Shown here in pieces: positions 24,097 to 32,175 of a DNA stretch of 32,533 bases (the stretch's first letter is position 1; each line of letters starts with the position of its first letter). Origin of the DNA: JAICTV01 sp035634055 (lineage in GTDB: Bacteria > Planctomycetota > Phycisphaerae > Tepidisphaerales > Tepidisphaeraceae); the NCBI GenBank assembly GCA_035634055.1, contig DASQDR010000005.1:1-32533 (forward strand), written 5' to 3'. The notes below the pieces were generated by a model that had not been told where the DNA came from, did no database searches, and saw nothing but the letters and a program-made list of their open reading frames with translations. The position numbers and the translations under genes were made by a program.

Positions 24097-26460
24097 ATGA
24101 ACCGTCTTCTCGAAATCATCCTCGGCCTGGACCGCGGCTTCCTGTCGCGCGACGGGGACTTGTCGCTCCAGTTCAACCCGCACTGGCCCGGGCAGGCGTA
24201 CGTCGGGGCGGTGACGTGGAACGTGCTGCTGGTGATCCTCGCCGGGCTGCTGGTGTGGTACGTCTACCGTCGCGAGGGGCGCAGCCGCCCGGTGCGGATC
24301 GGGCTCGGGGTGCTGCGCGCGGCGCTGCTGGCGTTCGTGCTGGTGCTGCTCAACCGCCCGGTGCTCACGCTCGGGCAGAGCCGGACCGAGCCGTCGGTGC
24401 TGGCGGTGATGGTGGACGACAGCATCTCGATGCGCGTGCGCGACGCCGGCACCGCCGCCGACGGCAAGCCGCTCAGCCGGCTGGAGGCCGTCAAGCAACT
24501 GCTCTCGCCGGGGGAGAAGTCGCTGCTGACCGAGCTTTCGAAGTCGCACCAGGTCCGCCTGTTCAGCTTTGACCGCGACAAGCAGGCGATCGACTCGCCC
24601 GATGCGCTGGCGAAGGTGGAGCCGGTCGGGGCGAACACGCAGGTCATCAACTCGGTCCGCTCCGTGCTCGGCGACCTCCAGGGCCAGCGCCTCGCCGGCG
24701 TGGTGGTGTTGACCGACGGCCGCGAGACGCCGCAGCGCCCGCTGGCGGAGGGGCTGGCGGCGCTGAGGGACTTCGGGGTCAAGATCTACCCCGTCGCCGT
24801 AGGATCGGACAAGGCGCCGAGCAACATCGACGTGCAGGCGGTCAGCGTGCAGGACAGCGCCTTCAAGGGCGACATCGTCAACGTCCGCGCGACCGTCCGC
24901 GGCACCGGCTACCCCGCCGGGCACGTGGTGGCGATCCAGCTCAAGGACAAGAAGACCGGCCGCATCCTCCCCGCGCCCGACGGCAAGCTCGACCAGCGCG
25001 TCACCCTCACGTCCGCCGACGCCCCGGTGGAGGCCGAGCTCCAGTTTCAGCCGCAGGAGATCGGCACGCTCGACCTCGTCGTCGAGGCGATCAAGGAGGC
25101 GGGCGAGGTCGACGACGAGGACAACTCCCGCGCCGCGCAGGTGGCGGTGCTGGACGCGAAGCTGGCCGTCCTTTACGTCGACGGCACGCCGCGCTGGGAA
25201 TACCGATACATCAAGAACGAGATGATCCGCGACAAGACCGTGGACATCTCCTGCCTGCTCACCAGCGCCGATCCCAACTTCGCGCAGGAGGGCGACAAGC
25301 CCATCCGCCGGTTCCCCGAGAGCATCGAGGAAATGATGGAGTACGACGTCGTGCTGTTCGGCGATGTCGACCCGCGGCAGTTCTCCGACGCGCAGCTCCA
25401 GCTCGTGGCCGACTTCGTCTCCAAGCGCGGCGGGGGGCTGGGGATGATCGCCGGCCCGCGCTGGTCGCCGCAGGCGTACAAGAACACCGCGCTGGAGCCG
25501 GTGCTGCCGGTGGTCATCAGCCGCGTCGAGCCCGAGGACGCCCCCGCGACGATCACCGAGGGGTTCCGCCCGCTGCTGACCAAAGAGGGGCAGTCCTCGT
25601 CGATCTTCCGCTTCTTCGCCGACCGGGCCGAGAACGAGAAGTTCCTGGCCGAGGGGATCCAGCCGATCTTCTGGTACTGCCGCAACCTCACCGCCAAGCC
25701 GGGCACCGGCGAGGTGCACGCGACGCACCCGACCGAGACCGGCCCCGACGGGCGAAAGGCGCCGCTGCTGGTCCTGGGGCGCTACGGCGCGGGGCGCACG
25801 CTGTTCAGCGCGATCGACGACTCCTGGCGCTGGCGCTTCTACACCGGCGAATCGGTCTTCGACACCTACTGGGTGCAGCAGATCCGCTACCTGGCCCGCA
25901 GCAAAAAGCTCGGCCAGCGCCGCATCACCTTCGCCTCCGCCCGCCCCAGCTACGAGATCGGCGAGCAGGTCCGGCTGAGCCTGCGAATCCTCGACCCCGC
26001 GCTGCTCCAGCAACTTCCCGAGCAGCTCCGCGTCGAAATGACCGACGGGCAGGGGCAGGTCATTCGGCACGAAACCCTGATGCGCCAGGACGGGCAGCCG
26101 GACTTATATGTAGCCAGCTTCCCCGCCGATCGGGTGGGGCAGTTCACCGTCAAGCTGCCGGCGGTCGCCGGCGGGGTGGAGGCCATGGACGTGCCCGTCA
26201 CGGTCGCCGTCCCGAGGCTGGAGCTGTCCCAGCCGCAGGTGGACCGGACGTTCCTGACCCGGCTGTCGGGCGAGACGATGGGCCAGACGGTGGACTTGGC
26301 CGACGCCGCCGCCCGGCTGCCGCAACTGATCCCGTCCGCCGCCAAGATCATCCCAGTCGATACCAGCCGCCCCCTCTGGGACGCGCCGCTGGCCTTGGCG
26401 ATCTTCACTTTGCTGCTTACGTCCGAATGGATCGTGCGTAAGATGTTTGGAATGGTGTAA
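24097..26460 (+). CDS. Membrane VWA / glutamine-amidotransferase-like protein
   Basis: This 787-residue membrane protein has two N-terminal helices (about 38-58 and 66-86), a VWA-like domain with a DxSxS MIDAS at residues 107-111 (VDDSISM), and an extracytoplasmic beta-rich middle. A class I glutamine-amidotransferase-like segment without an evident catalytic Cys lies near 415-560 (YDVVLFGDVDPRQFSDAQLQ, GGGLGMIAGP). A C-terminal membrane helix (DAPLALAIFTLLLTSEW) ends it. It is a second, larger VWA partner in the MoxR operon and likely forms a membrane complex with the BatA-like protein. The ATG at 24097 has no free ribosome binding site because the hairpin ends 5 bases before it; translation may depend on coupling. 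Confidence 0.85.
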   Translation: MNRLLEIILGLDRGFLSRDGDLSLQFNPHWPGQAYVGAVTWNVLLVILAGLLVWYVYRREGRSRPVRIGLGVLRAALLAFVLVLLNRPVLTLGQSRTEPSVLAVMVDDSISMRVRDAGTAADGKPLSRLEAVKQLLSPGEKSLLTELSKSHQVRLFSFDRDKQAIDSPDALAKVEPVGANTQVINSVRSVLGDLQGQRLAGVVVLTDGRETPQRPLAEGLAALRDFGVKIYPVAVGSDKAPSNIDVQAVSVQDSAFKGDIVNVRATVRGTGYPAGHVVAIQLKDKKTGRILPAPDGKLDQRVTLTSADAPVEAELQFQPQEIGTLDLVVEAIKEAGEVDDEDNSRAAQVAVLDAKLAVLYVDGTPRWEYRYIKNEMIRDKTVDISCLLTSADPNFAQEGDKPIRRFPESIEEMMEYDVVLFGDVDPRQFSDAQLQLVADFVSKRGGGLGMIAGPRWSPQAYKNTALEPVLPVVISRVEPEDAPATITEGFRPLLTKEGQSSSIFRFFADRAENEKFLAEGIQPIFWYCRNLTAKPGTGEVHATHPTETGPDGRKAPLLVLGRYGAGRTLFSAIDDSWRWRFYTGESVFDTYWVQQIRYLARSKKLGQRRITFASARPSYEIGEQVRLSLRILDPALLQQLPEQLRVEMTDGQGQVIRHETLMRQDGQPDLYVASFPADRVGQFTVKLPAVAGGVEAMDVPVTVAVPRLELSQPQVDRTFLTRLSGETMGQTVDLADAAARLPQLIPSAAKIIPVDTSRPLWDAPLALAIFTLLLTSEWIVRKMFGMV

Positions 26461-26470
26461 GGGAAACGCG

Positions 26471-26551
26471 GAAGGATGAATGCGGAAGGATGAACGAAGA
26501 GCCGCGGAGCGCTGCTGCTTTTCTTCTTTCATCCTTCAGCATTCATCCTTC
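26471..26551. repeat. 24-bp inverted repeat, TTCATCC family
   Basis: Arms 26471-26494 and 26528-26551 match at 23 of 24 positions with a 33-base centre, part of which can also fold (GAAG/CTTC and AGCGCT). The right arm starts with a 20-mer identical to 1581-1600. Further TTCATCCTT words continue to 26557; the 18-mer at 26540-26557 recurs exactly at 32104-32121. It lies in the 143-base junction before the giant coiled-coil gene and contains an in-frame ATG at 26490. Confidence 0.93.
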
Positions 26552-26603
26552 ATCCTTGACCCGTAATCCCTCTGCCTGGTCGTCAGACTCCGGAGCCTCC
26601 GCC

Positions 26604-29600
26604 ATGCCTCCCACAATGCTCATGGACGCGCTTCAGGCGGTTCGCCGCCGGGTGAAGTTTCTTGGTGTCGCTTACGGCGTCGGCATCGCCGTCGCGCTGG
26701 CCGTGGGGCTGTTGCTCTTCACGGTGCTGGCGGACTACCTGCTGAACCTGCCGGCGTGGCCGCGGTTCGTGCTGTTCGTCGCCGCCCTCGGCGGGATCGC
26801 CTACGCGATCGCGCGCTGGATCTGGGTGCCGGCGTCGAAGAAGCTGAGCCTCAGCGACGTGGCCGGCCGGCTCGAGCAGACCTTCCCGCAATTCGAGGAC
26901 CGGCTGCGCAGCACTGTCGACTTCGCCAGCAGCGGCGGCGGCGGCGCGGCGCACGGTTCGGACATCATGCAGCGGCGGGTGATGAGCGAGGCGGCGGAGA
27001 TGGCCGGCCGGCTCGACCTCGGCAGCGCGATCGTCGTCAAGCCCGTCTGGTACTCCGCCGGCGCCGCCGCCGGGGCCCTCTTGCTGGCGATGATCCTCGC
27101 GATGCTCGCCCCCACCTACGCGCAGATCGGGCTGGCCCGGCTGCTCAACCCGTTCGGCGCGCCGTCGTGGCCCAAGCGGGTGCAGATCGCCATGATCGGC
27201 AACGCCCCCCAGCGCGTCCCGGTGGGGCAGCGCTTCGACCTGCGCATGAAGCTCGCCAAGGGGGACCGCGCCTCGACCAAGGCGCTGGTCCACTACCAGC
27301 TTGACGGCGGCCCGGTGCAGCAGGAGTACATGACCCGCGGCCCCGACGGGGTGTACGTCGCCTCCCTTGACGCCAAGGCCGACCCCGCGCGCACCGCCGG
27401 CGTCATGAAGGTTTGGATGACCGCCGGCGACGACCAGAAGCACGTCGAGCCCATCACCGTCCTGCCGCGCCTGACCATCGCGCGCGTCGAGGCGGTGCTC
27501 ACGCCGCCCGCGTACGTCGGCGACAGCGCCAAACCGGCGACCATCAACCTCGCCGAGGGGCCCGCCATCGCCGCCGCCGGATCCGAGGTCGCCCTGCGCG
27601 TGGTCTTCAACAAGAACTTAGCCGACAGCGTGCCGGTGCAGCTCAAGCCGCTGGCGGCCGACGCGAAGTCCCCGCAAATCGCGTGGGAGCGCGCCGGCGA
27701 AGGGACCGTCATTGGCAAGTGGTCGGCGGCCGAGTCCGTCCGCTTCCACGTGCTCGCCACCGACACCGACGGTTTCACCAACGCCGGGCTGGAAGAATAC
27801 GAGGTCATCGTCCGCCCGGACCAGAACCCGACCGTTCAGATCGAGAACCCGCGCCGCAACGAGGAGCGCACGCCGATCGCCGCCTTCCCGCTCCAGGGCG
27901 TGGCCGAGGACGACTACGGCATCAGCTCGATGAAGCTGGTCGTTGACCGCCTGGGCGACAAGAAGCATTGGGAGATCCCGCTCGTCGCCAACGCCAGGCC
28001 GGAGGCGGGCGTCACCTGGAACCGCATCGAAGGCTCCGGCGACCGCCTGCGCCTGCGCGGCAACTACACCTGGGACCTCGCCAAGCTCGACTCGGCGGGC
28101 CTGAAGCCCGGTGACGTGCTGGAGTACCACCTCCAGGTGCAGGACAACTACAGCCTGAACAACCAGACCCACGCGCCCGTCCCCAGCGGCAAGCTGCGCA
28201 TCACCATCGTGAGCCAGGAGCAGTTGGCCGACATGGTCACGGCCGAGATGCGGCAGGCGGCGGCGGCGATCAAGGACGTGCACGCCCGGCAGGACCGCAC
28301 CAAGCAGGAGACCGGCGACCTGGCCAGGGAGACGGAGAAGAAGCCGAACCTCGACGGCGGCGACAAGGCGGTCGCCGAGCGCCTCGGCAACCAGCAGGGG
28401 ACCGCCGCCGCCCAGGCGAAGCAGGTCGCCGGCAAGCTGGAGGCCGTCCAGCAGCGGATGGAGGAGAACAAGTCGCCCGCCAACGACCTGAAGCAGCTCG
28501 CCGGCGACGTGAAGGACCTGCTGAACAACGTCGCCGAGAAGCCGATGAAGGACGCCGCCGCCAGGATCGCGTCCGCCGCCCAGCAGCAGAACGACCCGGG
28601 CAAGCGCGCCGAGGATTTCAAATCCGCCAACGCCGAGCAGCAGCGCGCGACCGACCAGTTGGCCGGCGCGATGGACCGCATGGGGAGCGTCGGCAGCCTG
28701 GCGCAGACGATCGACAAGCTCCGCGATTTGCTCAAGGCGCAGCAGGAGGTCTCGAAGGCGACCGCCGACGCCGGCGCCAAGAACCTCGGCAAGAAGCCGG
28801 AGCAGATGAACGACGACGACCGCAAGAAGCTCGACAAGGCCGCCGAGGACCAGGCCAACCTGGCGAAGAAGACCGACAAGGCAATGGCGGACATGCAGAA
28901 GACCGCGGAGCAGATGGCCAAGAGCGACCCCGCGTCGTCGGAGGCGATGAAGCAGGCGGCCAAGACCGGGCAGTCGCAGCAGGTCTCGCCCAACCAGTCC
29001 AAGGCCGCCAACGCCGCCAAGCAGAACCAGCAGGCGCAGGCCCAGTCCGCGCAGAAGCAGGCGGAGCTGGGGTTGCAGATGATGCTCAACACCCTCCGCG
29101 AGGCCGAGCGCCGCAAGCTGGAGGAGCTATCCAAGAAGCTGACCGAGCTTCAGCAGCAGCTCGCCACCCTCATCCGCCGGCAGTCCGGGCACAACCTCGA
29201 CAACCTCGGGCTCCAGGGAAAGACCGTAGACAAGCTCGCCAAGGACCTGGCCGAATCACTGCTGGCGATGAGCGAGCGCCCGAAGGACAAGGCAGCCCAG
29301 GCGCAGCTCCCGCAGCTCACGCAGGGGCAGGAGCAAACCGAGCGCAACGCGCGCGACATCGCCCAGTCGGTCGAGCAAATGCCCAACGGCGCCGAGCCCG
29401 CCGCCAACCTCACCCGCGCCGCCTCGCGCATGGAGCGGGCGATCGTCGGCCTGCGCGGCAAGGATCTCCCGGGCGCGTACGAGCCCCCGCAGATCGACGC
29501 GCTGGCGGCCCTGATCGAGGCCAAGCAGATCGTCGACAAGCAGAAGAACGAGGTCGAGCAGAAGAAGGAAGAGCAGCAGAAAGAGGCGGTCCGCGCCGCC

Positions 29601-30830
29601 TATGCCAAGATCAAGACCGAGCAGGAGAAGATCAACGCCGAGACCGCGCGCATCGACAAGGCGCCCAAGGCCGATGACGGGAACCTCAACCGCCCCGACG
29701 CCATCCGCCTCGGCCAGCTCCCCGCCGAGCAGGGCAAGCTCGCCGACCGCACCCAGGAACTCGAAGAAGCCCTCGCCGCCGTCAACAGCGTGGTCTACAT
29801 CTGGGCCAACAAGGACATCGTCACCTCCATGAACGGGGTGAAGGCGGACCTCGGCAAGCCCGCCACCGGCGTGCCGACGCAGGCGGAAGAGGCGCGCATC
29901 GTCGAGCAGCTCGACGCCATGATCAAGCACCTGGAAATCAAGCAGCTCGACAAAAAGTTCGAGCAGCGCAACCAGGGCGGCGGCGGGGGCGGGGGCGGCG
30001 GCGAGTGCGGGCCGAAGCTCCCCACCGAGGCGGAGCTGCGCCTGCTCAAGGACCTCCAGAAGGCGATCAACAACTCCACCAGGAAGATCGACGGCGAGAA
30101 GCCGAAGGACGAGCCCAAGCTCCTGGCCCTCGGCGGGCGGCAGGGCGAGCTGCGCAACCTGCTCGATCAGATGATCCAGAAGACCAGCCAGGGGCAGGCC
30201 AAGCTCCGCCCCGAGCCGGACAACAAGGACCAGCTCCCCGAGGAGGCCTCGAAGGACCAGGTCGAGCAGCAGGAGCTCGAGCAGGTGCTCCAGGGCGACG
30301 CGCCCAACGCCGAGCAGATCGAGAAGGACCTGCTCCTCGTCGGCGACCGCATGGCCCGCTCGCGGCAGCGGCTGGCGATCAACAACGATCCCGGCAAGAC
30401 CACGCAGGTGATCCAGGAGCGCATCCTGAAGGACCTCGACTCGCTGATCGAGCAGTCCCGCCGACAGCAGGCGACCGCGTCCGCCCAGCCCAAGCCGGGC
30501 CAGCCCCAGCAGCCGGGCCAGAAGATGCAGCAGCCCAACGCCGGCCAGCGCCAGGTCGCCCAGAACACCGGCGGCAAGGTCAACGGCCCGGCCATGAACA
30601 AGACCAGCGGGAGCAACCCGAAGCCGAATTCCATCTCGCCCGGGCAATCCGGCTTCGATACCGACCTGTCGCAGCAGATCAAGGAATCCGCCGCCGAGTG
30701 GGGCCGCATCAGCCCCCGCACCCGCAACGCGGTGATCGAGGGCGCCGACGAGCAGATCATGGACAAGTACAAGCGCTACGTGGAGGACTACTACAAGGGC
30801 GTCGCCGTCAAGGGCGCCGAGCGGCAGTAG
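26604..30830 (+). CDS. Giant coiled-coil membrane protein of the MoxR operon (DUF4175-like)
   Basis: This protein of 1408 residues has three membrane helices near the N-terminus (about 20-44, 54-72 and 150-170), an arrangement like DUF4175 proteins. Extracytoplasmic Ig/cadherin-like segments follow (about 200-530; PDQNPTVQIENPRRNEERTP, AEDDYGISSMKLVVD). Then comes a helical region of some 800 residues rich in Ala, Gln, Lys and Glu with coiled-coil character, broken by a nine-Gly linker encoded near 29978-30003. The C-terminus (WGRISPRTRNAVIEGADEQIMDKYKRYVEDYYKGVA) resembles the terminal segment typical of large MoxR-operon proteins. The frame opens at 26490 inside the repeat, but the 38 extra residues are repeat-derived; ATG 26604 is preferred. 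A structural, envelope-spanning role is inferred. Confidence 0.85.
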   Translation: MPPTMLMDALQAVRRRVKFLGVAYGVGIAVALAVGLLLFTVLADYLLNLPAWPRFVLFVAALGGIAYAIARWIWVPASKKLSLSDVAGRLEQTFPQFEDRLRSTVDFASSGGGGAAHGSDIMQRRVMSEAAEMAGRLDLGSAIVVKPVWYSAGAAAGALLLAMILAMLAPTYAQIGLARLLNPFGAPSWPKRVQIAMIGNAPQRVPVGQRFDLRMKLAKGDRASTKALVHYQLDGGPVQQEYMTRGPDGVYVASLDAKADPARTAGVMKVWMTAGDDQKHVEPITVLPRLTIARVEAVLTPPAYVGDSAKPATINLAEGPAIAAAGSEVALRVVFNKNLADSVPVQLKPLAADAKSPQIAWERAGEGTVIGKWSAAESVRFHVLATDTDGFTNAGLEEYEVIVRPDQNPTVQIENPRRNEERTPIAAFPLQGVAEDDYGISSMKLVVDRLGDKKHWEIPLVANARPEAGVTWNRIEGSGDRLRLRGNYTWDLAKLDSAGLKPGDVLEYHLQVQDNYSLNNQTHAPVPSGKLRITIVSQEQLADMVTAEMRQAAAAIKDVHARQDRTKQETGDLARETEKKPNLDGGDKAVAERLGNQQGTAAAQAKQVAGKLEAVQQRMEENKSPANDLKQLAGDVKDLLNNVAEKPMKDAAARIASAAQQQNDPGKRAEDFKSANAEQQRATDQLAGAMDRMGSVGSLAQTIDKLRDLLKAQQEVSKATADAGAKNLGKKPEQMNDDDRKKLDKAAEDQANLAKKTDKAMADMQKTAEQMAKSDPASSEAMKQAAKTGQSQQVSPNQSKAANAAKQNQQAQAQSAQKQAELGLQMMLNTLREAERRKLEELSKKLTELQQQLATLIRRQSGHNLDNLGLQGKTVDKLAKDLAESLLAMSERPKDKAAQAQLPQLTQGQEQTERNARDIAQSVEQMPNGAEPAANLTRAASRMERAIVGLRGKDLPGAYEPPQIDALAALIEAKQIVDKQKNEVEQKKEEQQKEAVRAAYAKIKTEQEKINAETARIDKAPKADDGNLNRPDAIRLGQLPAEQGKLADRTQELEEALAAVNSVVYIWANKDIVTSMNGVKADLGKPATGVPTQAEEARIVEQLDAMIKHLEIKQLDKKFEQRNQGGGGGGGGGECGPKLPTEAELRLLKDLQKAINNSTRKIDGEKPKDEPKLLALGGRQGELRNLLDQMIQKTSQGQAKLRPEPDNKDQLPEEASKDQVEQQELEQVLQGDAPNAEQIEKDLLLVGDRMARSRQRLAINNDPGKTTQVIQERILKDLDSLIEQSRRQQATASAQPKPGQPQQPGQKMQQPNAGQRQVAQNTGGKVNGPAMNKTSGSNPKPNSISPGQSGFDTDLSQQIKESAAEWGRISPRTRNAVIEGADEQIMDKYKRYVEDYYKGVAVKGAERQ

Positions 30831-30856
30831 AAGAAAACGACGCAGGAGCCGTCACG

Positions 30857-31978
30857 ATGTCGTTACGCCGAACGATCCTCGCTGCCGCTTGCGGTTTCGC
30901 CGTCGCCGCCACCCCCCTCGGCGCCGCCCGACCCGATGCCGCCCGACCCGGCGGGGCCGCGGGCGCCGCCGCCGGCGGTGACGCCGCCCTCGCCCAGCCC
31001 AACCAGGTGCGCGGCGACGAGATTACCCCCGCCCAGCAGGAGTCGGTCCGCCGGGGGCTCAAGTGGCTCGCCGACCACCAGGGACGCGACGGCGCTTACG
31101 GCGCGGGCGGCGGCTCCGCCAAGCACGCCGGCATCACCGCGCTGGCGGGCATCGCCTTCATGCAGGCGGGCAATCTCCCCGGGCGCGGGCAGTACGGCGA
31201 CAACGTGCAGAAGTGCCTCGACTTCGTCCTGGCCTCCTCGCAGGAATCGGGCCTGATCGCCTCGGACAACTCCCACGGCCCCATGTACGGCCACGGCTTC
31301 GCCACCCTCTTCCTGGGCGAGGTCTACGGCATGACCGGCGACGAGCAGGTGAAGGAAAAGCTCCAGCGCGCCGTCCGCCTCATCGAGCAGACCCAGAACA
31401 AGGAGGGCGGCTGGCGCTACCAGCCGGTCCCCTACGACGCCGACATCTCCGTCACCATCACCCAGATCATGGGCCTGCGCGCCGCGCGCGACGCGGGGAT
31501 CAAGGTGGAAAAGGCGACCATCGACAACGCCGTGCAGTACGTCCGCAACTGCCAGAACCCCGACGGCGGCTTCAGCTACATGGCGCGGCAGGGGGGCGGG
31601 GGCGGCAGCGGGTTCGCGCGATCGGCGGCGGGCGTCGCGTCGCTCTACTACGCCGGCGTCTTCGAGGGAAACGACATCACCCGCGGGCTGAACTACATTA
31701 AGCAGTACGTCCCCGGCCGCGGCATGGCCGCCGACACCGAGGGGCATTACTACTACGGCCACTACTACGCCGTGCAGGCGATGTTCCTCGCGGGCGGCGA
31801 CTACTGGGGCGCGTGGTACCCGGCCGTCCGCGACCAGCTCATCTCACGCCAGAACCGCCAGACCGGCGCCTGGTCCGGCGACTTCTCCGAGGACTACGCC
31901 ACCTCCATGGCCCTGATCGTCCTCCAGATGCCCAACCGCTACCTCCCGGTCTACACCGGCAAGGGCCCCGGCAGCTAA
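30857..31978 (+). CDS. Secreted prenyltransferase/squalene-oxidase-repeat protein
   Basis: This 373-residue protein begins with a signal peptide (RRTILAAACGFAVAATPLGAA) and an Ala/Gly/Pro-rich linker. It then forms an alpha/alpha toroid of terpene-cyclase-type repeats. The QW-like elements are visible as WLADHQGRDGAYG, QNKEGGWRYQP, QNPDGGFSYMA and QNRQTGAWSGDF. Cyclase catalytic acids (DxDD) are not evident, so it is probably a binding or scaffold protein, not a terpene cyclase. AGGAG at 30844-30848 stands 8 bases before the ATG at 30857, and only 26 bases separate it from the giant coiled-coil gene. The frame is open back to 30005, but that part is a shadow of the upstream gene. It is the penultimate gene seen in the operon. 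Confidence 0.9.
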   Translation: MSLRRTILAAACGFAVAATPLGAARPDAARPGGAAGAAAGGDAALAQPNQVRGDEITPAQQESVRRGLKWLADHQGRDGAYGAGGGSAKHAGITALAGIAFMQAGNLPGRGQYGDNVQKCLDFVLASSQESGLIASDNSHGPMYGHGFATLFLGEVYGMTGDEQVKEKLQRAVRLIEQTQNKEGGWRYQPVPYDADISVTITQIMGLRAARDAGIKVEKATIDNAVQYVRNCQNPDGGFSYMARQGGGGGSGFARSAAGVASLYYAGVFEGNDITRGLNYIKQYVPGRGMAADTEGHYYYGHYYAVQAMFLAGGDYWGAWYPAVRDQLISRQNRQTGAWSGDFSEDYATSMALIVLQMPNRYLPVYTGKGPGS

Positions 31979-32025
31979 CCCCGCCCGCGGCCTTCGCGCC
32001 GCCGTCCGAAACGCGCAGAGTTCTT

Positions 32026-32175
32026 AGCCACCGATGGGGCACCGATGGACACCGATGAAAACGCAAAGACAGAGCTCGAGCGCGGCAGGATGACCCCGAG
32101 CCCCATTCATCCTTCATCCTTCCGCCTTCATCCTCCTCTCCTTTATCGGTGTCCATCGCTGCCCCATCGGTGGCT
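32026..32175. repeat. Nested inverted repeat, CACCGATGG outside and TTCATCC inside
   Basis: Outer arms 32026-32056 and 32145-32175 pair at 30 of 31 positions and are made of CACCGATGG words. The 88-base interior holds a second family: AGGATGA at 32087-32093 and TTCATCC words at 32107-32133, including the 18-mer 32104-32121 shared with 26540-26557. One family therefore appears to sit within the other. The element lies between the prenyltransferase-like gene and the last gene, whose start codon it contains. Confidence 0.93.

Noticed and set aside
24058..26070. 670-residue minus-strand frame opposite the VWA gene
   Set aside because: Shadow of the VWA protein's codons; starts in the inverted repeat and has no motif.
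30005..30856. N-terminal extension of the prenyltransferase-like protein
   Set aside because: It overlaps the giant coiled-coil gene in another frame; a good ribosome binding site and signal peptide fix the start at 30857.
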